Shown: piece after piece, positions 14,801 through 27,589 of the stretch
Numbering within the stretch: position 1 is the first letter of the stretch
Layout of the letters: the number at the start of each line of letters is the position of its first letter
Source of the DNA: Thinopyrum elongatum
Taxonomy: Eukaryota > Streptophyta > Magnoliopsida > Poales > Poaceae
NCBI GenBank assembly: GCA_011799875.1
Contig: CM022303.1
Span: 731,984,587-732,048,586 of the forward strand
Direction of reading: 5' to 3'
Length of the DNA: 64,000 bases
Made by a program: the position numbers and the translations under genes
Notes under the pieces: generated by a model
Told to the model about the DNA's origin: nothing
The model's database searches: none
The model's input: only the letters and a program-made list of their open reading frames with translations

Positions 14801-17083
14801 AACTTGTTTCACAAAAAAAACCATTTTTCATTTTTTGAATGCTAAAAACATGTGTTTTTCGTGAAGCGGCTACAAGGAGGGTCATCCCAAACGGCGCCAT
14901 TTGAAGTCTACTTCAAAGCAGACCCTATTTTACGGATGGTCGCCGAAAATCATGCATTTCGACCATCGTAGCTACTCCCGGCCATTCAGATAACATTCGG
15001 CCGATTCAGGTGGAACCGGCTGAAATTTGAATTGCGGGTCCTCCATAGCTTACCCGTAATTTTTGATAAAAATCATTTTTAGCTTCACAGGTAGGCATTT
15101 CATCAAAGAATCAACAACAGATTTGCATGATTCAAACCCTAGCCACGGACGGTCGCCGCGACGAAATCGGCCAGTTTTTGAAAATACAGTAAAAAATTCA
15201 AAAAAATCAAAAAAATGGGAGACCTCCGCATCACATCATCAAATGTGGCTTACCAACTAGCAAAAATACTAAACTTCGAATACCGGTGTTTTCTTGAAAA
15301 TGTGTTCTAAAAAACGACCTACCATGAACGAAGATTCATGGCTTTCAAGCCAAACGAGCAATGATATGGCCGCATTCGTTGAATAGTTTGTGATAATATG
15401 CCCAAATTTGTCGCATGCCTCCGTCTTGTGATGGCAAACAATGTTGCCAAAGCAAGGTTCCAACTTGTTTCACAAAAAAAATAGTTTTTCATTTTTTGAA
15501 TGCTAAAAACATGTGTTTTTCGTGAAGCGGCTACAAGGAGGGTCATCCCAAACGGCGCCATTCCATGTCTACCTCAAAGCAGACCCTATTTTACGGACGG
15601 TCACCAAAAATCATGCATTTCCTACCCTCGTAGCTACTCCCGGCCATTCAGACAACCTTCGGCCGATTCAGCTGGAACCGGCTGGAATTTGAACTACGGG
15701 TCCTCCATAGCTTACCCGTTATTTTTGCTAAAAATCATTTTTAGCTTCACAGGTAGGCATTTCATCAAAGAATCAACAACAGATTTGCATGATTCAAACC
15801 CTAGCCACGGACGGCCGCAGCGACGAAATCAGTCGGTTTTTGAAAACACCATAAAAAATTCAAAAAAAATCAAAAAAATGGGAGACCTCCGCGCCACATC
15901 ATCAAATGTGGCCTACCAACTAGCAAAAATACTAAACTTGGAATACCGGTGTTTTCTTGAAAAGGTATTCTAAAAAACGACCTATCATGAACGAAGATTC
16001 ATGGCTTTCAATCCAAACGAGCAATGATATGGCCGCATTCGTTGAATAGTTTGTGATAATACGCCCAAATTTGGCGCATGCCTCCGTCTTGTGATGGCAA
16101 ATAATGTTGCCAAAGCGAGGTTCCAACTTGTTTCACAAAAAAAAAACCATTTTTCATTTTTTGAATGATAAAAACACGTGTTTTTCGTGAAGCGGCTACA
16201 AGGATGGTCATCCCAAACGGCGTCATTCCATATCTACCTCAAAGCAGACCCTATTTTACGGACGGTCGCAAAAAATCATGCATTTCCGACCCTCGTAGCT
16301 GCTCCCGGCCATTCGAACAACATTCGGCCGACTCAGGTGGAACTGGCTGGAATTTAAACTGTGGGTCCTCCATAGCTTGCCCGTTATTTTTGCTAAATAA
16401 TCATTTTTAGCATCACAGGTAGGCATTTCATCAAATAATCAACAACAGATTTGCATGATTCAAACCCTAGCCACGGATGGCCGCCGCGACGAAGTCAGCC
16501 GGTTTTTGAAAACACCGTAAAAAATAAAAAAAAAATCAAAAAATGGGAGACCTCCGCGTCACATCATCATATGTGGCCTACCAACTAGCAAAAATACTAA
16601 ACATGGAATACCGGTGTTTTCTTGAAAATGTGTTCTCAAAAATGACTTACCATAAACGAAGATTCATGGCTTTCAAGCCAAACGAGCAATGATATGGCCA
16701 CAGTCGTTGAATAGTCTGTGATAATATGCCCAAATTTGGCACATGCCTTCGTCTTGAGATGGCAAACAATGTTGCCAAAGTGAGGTTCCAACTTGTTTCA
16801 CAAAAAAAACCATTTTTCATTTTTTGAATGCTAAAAACATGTGTTTTCGTGAAGCGGCTACAAGGAGGGTCATCCCAAACGGCGCCATTCCATGTCTACC
16901 TCAAATCAGACCCTATTTTACGGATGGTCGCCAAAAATCATGCATTTCCGACCCTCGTAGCTACTCCCGGCCATTCAGACAACCTTCGGTTGATTCAGTT
17001 GCAACCGGCTCGAATTTAAACTGTGGGTCATCCATAGCTTGCCCGTTATTCTTGCTAAAAATCATTTTTAGCTTCACAGGTAG
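5825..17083 (+). repeat. Four-monomer higher-order repeat (~2.65 kb period)
   Basis: Diagnostic variants recur every fourth monomer. The AAATAATC form after the GGCATTTCAT marker is at 5825, 8470, 11123, 13769 and 16422. The GGACGTTCG form is at 6488, 9132, 11788 and 14431. Both series have spacings of 2643-2656 bp. The same classes exist at 1, 1990 and 4239, but there the period is shortened to ~2248 bp by the deletion described above. From about 17 kb to the array end these markers no longer alternate regularly. Confidence 0.85.
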
Positions 17084-20000
17084 GCATTTCATCAAAGTAT
17101 CAACAACAGATTTGAATGATTCAAACCCTAGCCAGGGACGACCGCCGCGATGAAATCAGCCTGTTTTTGAAAACACCGTAAAAAATAAAAAAAAATCAAG
17201 AAAATGGTAGACCTTCGCGTCACATCATCAAATGTGGCCTACCAACTAGCAAAAATACTATACTTGGAATACTGGTGTTTTCTTGAAAAGGTGTTTTGAA
17301 AAACGACCTACCATGAACGAAGATTCATGGCTTTCAATCCAAACGAGCAATGATATGGCCGAATTCGTTGAATAGTTTGTGGTAATATGCCCAAATTTGG
17401 CGCATGCCTCCGTCTTGTGATGGCAAACAATGTTGCCAAAGCGAGGTTCCAACTTGTTTCAGAAAAAAAAACCGTTTTTCATTTTTTGAATGTTAAAAAC
17501 ATGTGTTTTTCGTGAAGCGGCTACAAGGAGGGTCATCCCAAACGGCGCCATTTCATGTCTACCTCAAAGCAGACCCTATTTTACGGACGGTCGCCAAAAA
17601 TCATGCATTTCGACCATCGTAGCTACTCCCGGCCATTCAGACAACATTCGGCCGATTCAGATGGAACCGGCTGGAATTTGAACTGCGGGTCCTCCATAGC
17701 TTGCCCGTTATTTTTGCTAAAAATCATTTTTAGATTCACAGGTAGGCATTTCATCAAAGAATCAACAACAGATTTACATGATTTAAACCCTAGCCACGGA
17801 CGGCCGCCACGACGAAATCGGCAAGTTTTTGAAAACACAGTAAAAAATTCAAAAAAATGGGAGGCCTCCGCATCACATCATCAATTGTGGCATACCAACT
17901 AGCCAAAATACTAAACTTCGAATACCGGTGTTTTCTTGAAAATGTGTTCTCCAAAACGACCTACCATGAACGAAGATTCATGGCTTTCAAGCCAAACGAG
18001 CAATGATATGGCCGCGTTCGTTGAATAGTTTGTGATAATATGCCCTAATTTGGCGCATGCCTCCGTCTTGTGATGGCAAACAATGTTGCCAAAGCGAGGT
18101 TTCAACTTGTTTCACAAAAAAAACCGTTTTTCATTTTTTGAATGCTAAAAACATGTGTTTTTCGTGAAGCGGTAACAAGGAGGGTCATCCCAAACGGCGC
18201 CATTCCATGTCTACCCTGAAGCAGACCCTATTTTACGGACGGTCCCAAAAATCATGCATTTCCGACTCGCGTAGCTACTCCCGGCCATTCAGACAACCTT
18301 CGGCCGATTCAGCTGGAACCGGCTGGAATTTGAACTGCGGGTCCTCCATAGCTTGCCTGTTATTTTTGCTAAAAATCATTTTTAGCTTCACAGGTAGGCA
18401 TTTCATCAAAGAATCAACAACAGATTTGCATGATTTAAACCCTAGCCACGGACGGCCGCCGCGACGAAATGGGCCAGTTTTTGAAAACACAGTAAAAAAT
18501 TCAAAAAAATCAAAAAAATGGGAGACCTCCGCATCACATCATCAAATGTGGCATACCAACTAGCAAAAATACTAAACTTCGAATACCGGTGTTTTCTTGA
18601 AAATGTGTTCTCAAAAACGACCTACCATGAACGAAGATTCATGGCTTTCAAGCCAAACGAGCAATGATATGGCCGCATTCGTTGAATAGTTCGTGATAAT
18701 ATGCCCAAGTTTGGTGCATGCCTCCGTCTTGTGATGGCAAACAATGTTGCCAAAGCGAGGTTCCAACTTGTTTCACAAAAAAAACCAATTTTCATTTTTT
18801 AAATGCTAAAAACATGTGTTTTTCGTGAAAAGGCTACAAGGAGGGTCATCCCAAATGGCGCCATTCCATGTCTACCCCAAAGAAGACCCTATTTTACGGA
18901 CGGTCGCCAAAAATCATGCATTTCCGACCCGCGTAGCTACTCCCGGCCATTCAGACAACCTTCGGCCGATTGAGCTAGAACCGACTGGAATTTGAACTGC
19001 GGGTCCTCCATAGCTTGCCCGTTATTTTTGCTAAAAATCATTTTTAGCTTCACAGGTAGGCATTTCATCAAAGAATCAACAACAGATTTGCATGATTCAA
19101 ACCCTAACCACGGACGGCCGCCGCGACGAAATCAGCCGGTTTTTTAAAACACCGTAAAAAATTAAAAAAAAATCAAAAAAATGGGAGACCTCCACGTCAC
19201 ATCATCAAATGTGGCCTACCAACTAGCAAAAATACTAAACTTTGAATACCGGTGTTTTCTTGAAAAGGTATTCTAAAAAACGACCTACCATGAACGAAGA
19301 TTTCATGGCTTTCAATCCAAACGAGCAATGATATGGCCGCATTCGTTGAATAGTTTGTGATAATATGCCCAAATTTGGCACATGCCTCCATCTTGTGATG
19401 GCAAACAATGTTGCCAAGGCGACCTTCCAACTTGTTTCACAAAAAAAAACCGTTTTTCATTTTTTAAATGCTAAAAAATGTGTTTTTCGTGAAGCGGCTA
19501 CAAGGAGGGTTATCCCAAACGGCGCCATTCCATGTCTACCTCAAAGCAGACCCTATTTTACGGACGGTCGCCAATAATCATGCATTTCCGACCCTCGTAG
19601 CTACTCCCGGCCATTCAGACAACCTTCGGCCGATTCAGCTCTAACCGGCTGGAATTTGAACTGCGGGTCCTCCATAGCTTGCCCGTTATTTTTGCTAAAA
19701 ATCATTTTTAGCTTCACAGGTAGGCATTTCATCAAAGAATCAACAACAGATTTGCATGATTCAAACCCTGGCCACCGACGTCCGCCGCGATGAAATCGGC
19801 CTGTTTTTGAAAACACCGTAAAAAAATAAAAAAAAATCAAAAAAATGGTAGACCTCTGCGTCACATCATCAAATGTGGCCTACCAACTAGCAAAAATACT
19901 AAACTTGGAATACCGGTGTTTTCTTGAAAAGGTGTTCTAAAAAACGACCTACCATGAACGAAGATTCATAGCTTTCAAGCCAAACAAGCAATGATATGGC

Positions 20001-21253
20001 CGCATTCGTTGAATAGTTTGTGATAATATGCCAAAATTTGGCGCATGCCTCCGTCTTGTGATGGCAAACATTGTTGCCAAAGCGAGGTTCCAACTTGTTT
20101 CACAAAAACAACCGTTTTTCAATTTCTGAATGCTAAAAACATGTGTTTTTCGTGAAGCGGCTACAAGGAGGGTGATCGCAAACGACGCCATTCCATGTCT
20201 ACCTCAAAGCACACCCTATTTTATGGACGGTCGCCAAAGATCATGCATTTCCTACCCTCGTAGCTACTCCCGGCCATTCAGACAACCTTCGGCCGATTCA
20301 GCTGGAACCGGCTGGAATTTGAACAGCGAGTCCTCCATAGCTTGCCCGTTATTTTTGCTAAAAATCATTTTTAGCTTCACAGGTTGGCATTTCATCAAAG
20401 AATAAACAACATATTTGCATGATTCAAACCCTAGCCACGGACGGCCGCCGCGACGAAATCGGCCGGTTTTTTAAAACACCTTAATAAAATTCAAAAAAAA
20501 TAAAAAAATGGTAGACCTCCGCGTCACATCATCAAATGTGGCCTACCAACTAGCAAAAATACTAAACTTGGAATACCGGTGTTTTCTTGAAAAGGTGTTC
20601 TCAAAAATGACCTACCATGAACGAAGATTCATTGCTTTCAGTCCAAACGAGCAATGATATGGCCGCATTCGTTGTATAGTTTGTGATAATATGCCCAAAT
20701 TTGGTGCATGCCTCCGTCTTGCGATGGCAAACAATGTTGCCAAAGCGAGGTTCCAACTTGTTTCACAAAAAAAACCGTTTTTCATTTTTTGAATGCTGAA
20801 AACATGTGTTTTTCGTGAAGTGGCTACAAGGAGGGTCATCCCAAACGGCGCCATTCCATGTCTACCTCAAAGCAGACCCCATTTTACGGACGGTCGCCAA
20901 AAATCATGCATTTCCGACCCTCGTAGCTACTCCCGGCCATTCAGACAACCTTTGGCCGATTCAGCTGGAACCGGCTGGAATTTGAACTGCGGGTCCTCCA
21001 TAGCTTGCCCGTTATTTTTGCTAAAAATCATTTTTAGCTTCACAGGTAGGCATTTCATCAAAGATTCAACAACAGATTTGCATGATTCAAACCCTAGCCA
21101 TGGACGGCCGCCGCGACGAAATCGGCCGGTTTTTGAAAACACCGTAAAAAACTCAAAAAAAATCAAAAAAATGGGAGACCTCGGCGTCACATCATCAAAT
21201 GTGGCCTACCAACTAGCAAAAATACTAAACTTGGAATACCGGTGTTTTCTTGA

Positions 21254-21745
21254 GCTATTCGGTATGATTTTAACCATGATTTCTACAAAGTTTACAAAAA
21301 AACCCTAAATTTTTCTGCCTCCAAACCAAAAGGAATTTCCCTCCCACACCTAAATTTTCCCTCCACCAAAATTTCCCTCTCCCAAAATTTCCCTCCACTC
21401 CCTCTCCCACTACCTGGCGGGTCCCACCACTCCCTCTCCCACTAACACGCGGGATCCCCTCCCCTCCCCTCCCAAAATTTCCCCTCCCTTCCCCGTAACC
21501 CTAGCCCTGCCCCTCCATTCCCCATTCCCCACCCCGCAACCCTAGCCCCGCCCTCCTCTGCTCCGCCCCGCACCTCCCCGCCCCGACGAACCCTACTCCA
21601 CGCCGCCCCGCCGCCCCTTCCCTGCTCCGCGCCGCCCCGCTCCGCACCGTGCCGCCACCCCTCCCCTGCTCTCCCTCCCCTGCTCCGCGCCGCCCCGCCG
21701 CCCCTCTCCCCGACGACGAATCCACCCTCCCCTCTCCCCTCGACG
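21254..21745 (+). promoter_or_regulatory. Array-to-gene junction and pyrimidine-rich 5' leader of the CACTA 1 gene
   Basis: The last monomer breaks within TTTTCTTGA and is followed by unique sequence. From about 21310 the + strand is a long C/T-rich tract built from CCCTCC and CCCCTCCC blocks, leading to a GC-rich leader before the ATG at 21746. I see no CACTA-type terminus, target duplication or LTR end at the junction. No clear TATA box was found, so the promoter assignment is an inference from position. Confidence 0.45.
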
Positions 21746-24700
21746 ATGGCGGCTACATCCACGAAGGCGGCTACATCGACGGCTACAGCGACCGCCCCGG
21801 CTACGACTACATCGACGACGGCGACTACATCGACGACGGAGGCTACATCATCCACATCATCGACGATCGACGACGGTAGGTACTTCTTCGCTCGATCTTC
21901 TAGGGTTCGGTAGATCCCCCTCCTGGTCGATCTAGGGTTACGATTCGGTCGATCTAGGAGCTCCTGGTGGTTCTTGTTCATGTTCATCTAGGAGCTCCTG
22001 GTGATTCTACGGTTAGGACCTCCTGGTGGTTCATTCGATCCCCCTCTGGTAGTCCGCTTCATGGTTTAGGGTTCATGTTGATGGGGAGGAAGTGCATGAT
22101 TTTAGGGGATGGGGATGGATGAGGAAGTGGATGATGTTAGAGGAAGGCCTCCCTCTGGTTCATCTTGCTTGTAGCACTTTGCTATCAGTAGCACTACTGG
22201 GGTTTGTTGCAGTGTTCTTCTTTTATGATATGCGCATGAAGCTTGTGTTCTTCTTTCCAGTGAACAAGAGAATGCTTAGTATTTATTGTGGTATTGGAAT
22301 TCCTGGTGTGTTAAGGCAGTATGACTAGTTTTAATATATACTAGATTGGTGCTAGATAATTTTGGGTGCTGTAATATACAAGGTTGATTCTAATTGTCGA
22401 AATGTCTTAACTTGTGTGTCTTCTAGTCTGTAGCCATTTTTGGTGTGTAGAGACAGCATAATCAATAGTTGAGTATAGTTTTTTCATCTTCTTTGGTACT
22501 TCTGCAAGTATAGTTGTTTCATGCTTTACTAGTGGCAACATCTAGTTGTTTGAAGGTCCTCATGATATACTCGTCTAGCTTGCTGTCAGACTGTCTAAGC
22601 ATGTTGCTTGCTTGCTAGTTACATGACACCAATTCACTAGGTCATGTTGCTTGCTTGCTAGCATACATGTTGCTTTCTAGCATACATGCTTAATTAGGGT
22701 TTCCATCAGCAGTACTTGTTTGTATCAGTAGCACTTGGAGAAGAAGCTACTTGCTTGCTTATTACTTAGGGTTTGTATCAATAGTACTTGCTTGCTTCTC
22801 TTCAATTTCCTTCATTGCTTGCTTGTTTCTATCAGTAGCACTTTGCTTGCTTGCTTACTTGTATTAGTAGCACTTACGAACTTTGCTTGCTTGCTACTAG
22901 GGTTTGTATCAACATGTACTTGATTTTCTGTTGCATTAATGTTGGCAATGATGTGTTGGGCCCTGCATTGAGAGAGAAATCTTCTAAATTGCCTACATAA
23001 GCATGATTTCAAAGCCCAATATTATTGTTAACACTGCTTGCTTCTTTATTCATCAACTGCTGGGAAATCAGTTGCTATGAATGCATAAGTTTGCCTCCAT
23101 TAGGGAAAACAGCTGAGTAATTCATTTGCTTATAGATGATTGCAGGTACATGGATAAAATTGCAAGTTAAAACATAAAAGTAATTGTTGTAAATAGTTGT
23201 TTTTGCTTATCCACCTTGCTGAAGTATAATTCGTGTGCACTGTATTTGTATCCAACTATATATACTTGCAATACATGTGAGTTGTGTTCTTGTCTCTGGT
23301 ACCACAATGTTAATTCACTTAGCTTGATGTAGTTTGCTTCACATATACTACAGCTAATGCATTTCTTCACATATATAGTTTGCTTCAATTCAGTTGCTTG
23401 CTAGCGTACATAGGGTTAGGGTTTGCATCAGCAGTACTACTAGCACTTTGCTTGCTTGCTTGTGTACTTTATATGAGGCACTAGCAGATTTCTTGATGTA
23501 CATTACTACATCCTGCTTGATGTAGTGAAGATATTAAGAGATGCTTCATATCTTTCCAGGGTACATGCATGCTTGTTTAGTGCACTTACATGTTTGCTTA
23601 ATTAATAACACTACATCACTGTATTGTTGATCCATCAAGTTTGCTTCACATGTATTACATGTATGTGCACGATGGTCCAAATGCTTTCCTTTATTGATAC
23701 AAGTGCATCATTTTACTTTATCCCTGTTGTATCTGATTGTTGTTTATTCTATTTTGCAAGCACCACCTCAAGATCATCCATGGCAAGGAGGACAAGGTCA
23801 AACATGAGGCCAACCATTGGTATGAAACTTGCTCCTTGTGGTTATACTGTCAGTTTTATAAAATCTGTGTCTTAATATGCTAAGTGAAATGTATTGCTAC
23901 AATCTGAATAAGCTGGCTTAATTGTGCCTGTGTGCTGTTAGTCTTCCTTACCCGAATAACTAGGATTAAATGATAATAAAATCTCATAAGATATGTTTGG
24001 CTGTCTGTCCATGCATTCCAAACATTCACCTAATAGTTACGTTTCCTTTATCATGCAAAGAAGAGCCTCTCACCAAATACGAGAAGGTTAGGGCTAGAAA
24101 TATGATGAGGAACAATCGGATGTTCCAGTCCCTTGGCATCGGTGCAATAGCGTCAATGATTAGGAAAACGAATGATGTACAAGAAGGTAGAAGTGATGAG
24201 GTTCAAGAAGGTAGTGGAGTAATCAATGATGACCCATAGTACAATCCTAAGGTGGATGAAGTTATTGATGGAGAGGAAGTGGATGATGTTGTAGTGCAGA
24301 AGACTGTTAAGGTGCAAACTCTGTCTTGCTTGGAGGGTTGGGGTTCTTGTATGCTATGTTTTTCCTTGTGCTCACATATTTCTCTTGTGATCTAATGCTT
24401 TTTTCCGAGCTGTTTATACGAGGCACTGAAGGAATCTAGGACAAAGAGGCCTGGTGTTAAGAAGACAGTCAACAAGAAGACAGTCAGCAAGAAGAAGAAG
24501 AGCTCAGAAACATCTGCTGCAATGCCTCCAGGAAGGGTGATGGCCCCACCTCCAGGAAAAACAAAGAGGATCCTGGAACCTGATGAACCTGCCCCTGATA
24601 GAGTCACAAGGCAGAAAGCAAAGATGGTGACTGCGACAGACCATCAGGAAAGTCTGCTGCGCATGGACTCTGAGACCTCGGTGCAAATGGGTGATGAGTG

Positions 24701-26944
24701 GTCGCCCATGGATGAAGGAACCACTCTCCGCATGGATGAAAGTGGCACTGTCTTCCTAGATTAAGGAGGAACTATCTGCATAGATGAAGCAGGCACTCTC
24801 CACACAGACCTCAGCCCTGTTGCACCTTCTATTGATAGGAATGTTGTCATCAGTGAAGAAGAACAGCAGCTTTTGCTTCAATCAGGCAAGTTGACCTTTG
24901 CAATGCTCTCTTTTACTAGTGTATTTTCCAAATGGAATGATCATGTATGCTTACCTGTTTAGCAGAACCATTCCTAAATTTGTCAATTTCTCTTCAAATT
25001 TATGAGTTCAATTTCATTTTCAGATGCAATGACTACCAAGACTAGACTTAGAAAGGGCAAAGGGCTAGAGAGAATCACCAAGTCGCTTGGTAGCAAGGTG
25101 CCTATCCAAATTGCCAAAGGGATGAAGCGTCCAGAGAAGCCTCTGCAGGCAGCAAAGCTTGCTTCTGAGTGTGGACTCGTTGCAAGAAGCCATCTGCTGG
25201 CTCTTCCTCACTTCAAGCAATACAAAAAAAAATGCTAGTCTATTGGAGAACTACATTGGGAAAGTTGTTGTAAGCTACTTGTTTCGTAGTTAATGTGCTA
25301 TCTATTTTCTGTTACACCTATGCATGATCACTAATATTGTTCCTACCTTGTTTGCTGTCTTGGTAGGCAAATTTTGACATGAACACGGACTAGGAGACCA
25401 CCAAGACCGCATGCAAAGATATTCTGCAGAAAAATTCAGAGAACAGATGCCATCAGATCTAGAAGAAGTATTTTGATACCGTAGCCGCAAAAAAAGTCAG
25501 CATCAAGTCTCCGGTGCCAGATCTGACGGACGGTGAATGGCAAGCTCTGGTGGAGATGTGGTCTACCCCAAGACACATGGTTTGTCTCTTCTTTGTTTGC
25601 TACTTTATGTTCTGCACATGATATGCTAGTGCTAGATCATGCTGACAGTATGCTTTTTTGTAGGAAACCTGTGTGTCGAACAAGATGAATCGAGAAAAAG
25701 TCGTGTACCATCAGAGAACTGGTTCCAGACACTACACAACACACATTTTTGCCACTGAGAGAACTTTTCTCTAGAGACCTTACCGTTTGATCCTCGTTGA
25801 ATAACATTTCTGATTCTTGCTGAATAACATTTTGATTTTTGTTGAAAAACATTTCAGAAAGAAGAGCGTAAGGGTGAGGAGTTGTCTGCGATTGACTTGT
25901 TCAAGGCCACCCACAACAGCAAGAAGCATGGGTTTTCGGAGCCAGTCAAGCCTGCTATAGTAAGTCACTCCATGCTTTGTCTAGCTAGTTCAAACTTTTG
26001 TCTAGAAACCTCAGCCCTGTTTGATTCACAGCCAGCTTTGATGTTGTTTGATGCTGTTTGATTCGGAGCCAGTCTAGAGCACACACTATGTTCCATGCTT
26101 TGATGCTGTTTGCTAGAGCCTAAGATAGTTCAACAAAGATATCAGAACTTGCTGTAGCTATTTGTTGCATTTTTTATGATATGATGAAATTTGATCTGAA
26201 TGTTAGTTTGATGATCGGCTCACTCGGGAAGCCATCTTATATAGAACCACCATTCTAGGCTTAATGAAGCGATTATATTGTTCAAATTGCATGTCTCCAG
26301 ATCACATAAGTGTGTACACTTGCTATAATGAATCTGTTATTGGTAATATCTACGTGCAGATTCAAATAATGCTGTCAAGTTACTAGTCATCATCTTCTTC
26401 TGTTTGAGTTTGAGTAAAATATCTATGTATAGATTTTGTGTGCTGGTTTGGTTACTTCAAATAATCCATTTCGGGTGCTGGTTTGGTTTCTCTTGCTTGG
26501 TTTGGTTTGCAAAATGTGAAATAGATCTCCCACTAAGGCCTATTATTTTCCTCCATATGCTAGCTTGAGATGGAAAAAATGAAGGACGCGCCAGTACCAG
26601 AAGGTGAAGAGCCAAAGTCTGCTGCTGAAATTGTTGATGAAGTGCTCAAAACCGAAGTCAAGCAAAGCACATTCCTCAGGAATGTTGGGCTCCAGCCATC
26701 TAGGAACAACCCCGGCAAAGCAACTGTTGCTGTGGCTGCTCATGTTCGTGATCTTGAGCAGAAGCTGGAGAGGTCGGAGCTTCAAGCAGAAGTGATGCAG
26801 GAAGAATTGGCGGCAATCAAGATGAAGGCGGAAGAAGCTGAAGCTGCACGCGACAAAGAACTTGAGCTGCTGCGCAAGAAGTCTCAAGAGCAGGATGAGA
26901 AGTTAGCCCACTTGATGGCTCTCTTTGGAGCTAAGGTAGTTTGA
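21746..26944 (+). pseudogene. CACTA Ptta/En/Spm transposase-family gene (Transposase_24 type), broken
   Basis: A spliced gene can be followed by frame and splice sites. Exon 1 (21746-21879) encodes a Thr/Ala/Ser-rich N-terminus from an ATG and ends AG|GTAC. Exon 2 is 23761-23819 and exon 3 is 24061-24311. Later exons begin near 24409, 25023, 25370, 25665, 25857 and 26564. The conserved core follows the plant Ptta/En/Spm pattern: a KKYFD then PVPDLTDGEWQALVEMW block (25470-25580), VYHQRTGSR (25700-25726), a DLFKATHNSKK block (25890-25925) and a C-terminal coiled coil rich in E, K and L ending at 26944. It is disabled by TAG at 24237-24239, TAA at 24762-24764, two TAG codons in the exon at 25370-25580, a frameshift in an A9 run near 25226-25234, and an early stop after the HQRTGSR exon. 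In related elements this family accompanies a separate catalytic transposase, which is not in the window. Confidence 0.85.
21880..23760 (+). other. Intron 1 of the CACTA 1 gene, CTTG-rich
   Basis: A 1.9-kb intron bounded by AG|GTACTT and TTTTGCAAG. From about 22560 to 23470 it is full of short TTGCTTGC runs and repeated TAGCACTT and AGGGTTTGTATCA phrases, a degenerate tetranucleotide-rich texture not seen elsewhere in the window. I see no embedded gene. Confidence 0.6.
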
Positions 26945-26984
26945 TGGCTGTGCAGTTTGTCTTTGAACCTGTGAAGTTATGTCG

Positions 26985-27490
26985 TAGTAGGTCGTGAACT
27001 TATGCAGTTTGTTGCATTTTGCACTTGCGAACCTAGTAGTGTTTTGCACTTGTGAACCTGGGATCTTGCTATTTGAACCTGGGAGCACTTGTGAACCTGG
27101 GAGCAATATTTTCTGTGAAGTTATGTGGATCTTGCTATTTGAACCTGGGCTTGGGCCTTTTTATGTGGATCACTTGTCAACCTGGGCCTGTGTTTATAGT
27201 TATGTGGATCTTGCTGTTTATAGTTATGAATTTTCTGAAGTTATGCAAAATATGAACCTGGGCTCTAAAAAGGCCGAGGGCCAAACAAGAATTAGACTAA
27301 AAAGGCTTGGGCCTAAAAGAAGAGTTGACTATAAAAAAAGTTTGTAAAAGGCTGCATCCCAGAAAATAAAAAGGCCAAGGCCCAAATTAGAACTAGACTA
27401 AAAAGGTTGTGGCCCAAAACAATAGTGGACTATAAAAAAAAATTGATCAGAAAAAGGCTCCATCCCAGAAAATAAAAGGCCAAATTATTG
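26985..27490 (+). repeat. Short repeats 3' of the CACTA 1 gene
   Basis: From 27040 to 27260 the phrase GAACCTGGG recurs in a degenerate series. It is followed by two adjacent copies of a ~103-bp unit starting at 27267 and 27368, with a third partial start at 27474. Each unit runs from AAAAAGGCC through ACTATAAAAAAA to CATCCCAGAAAAT. These lie between the stop codon at 26944 and the subterminal region. Confidence 0.7.
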
Positions 27491-27589
27491 GGCCAGGCCC
27501 ATCCAGATAAGCAAATTAAAGAGAAAAAACATTAAATGGGCTGAATTATTGGGCTTGGCCCATGTAGATGGCCGAAATGGACCGGGCTG

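Larger units (their letters stand above)
1..21253 (+). repeat. Tandem satellite array, ~662-bp monomer, 32 monomer starts
   Basis: Head-to-tail copies are seen by following the marker GGCATTTCAT at 1, 664, 1326, 1990, 2912, 3574, 4239, 5160, 5825, 6488, 7152, 7804, 8470, 9132, 9796, 10458, 11123, 11788, 12451, 13115, 13769, 14431, 15094, 15756, 16422, 17083, 17745, 18397, 19059, 19723, 20386 and 21049. Spacing is 652-666 bp except for two hybrid units of 922 and 921 bp. The array is already running at base 1, so its left end is outside the window. The last copy is cut after about 205 bp. Each monomer has A-rich tracts, a GC-rich segment around GGACGGCCGCCGCGAC and an interrupted palindrome ATGAA-N6-TTCAT. 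Many copies are open for 80-170 codons on one or both strands, but the frames break differently from copy to copy, so I do not call genes. I do not recognise the monomer as a named Triticeae satellite. Confidence 0.97.

Noticed and set aside
21442..21987. 181-codon minus-strand frame over the start of the CACTA 1 gene
   Set aside because: It is the shadow of the pyrimidine-rich leader and repetitive exon 1; the product is a Gly/Arg/Val low-complexity string.
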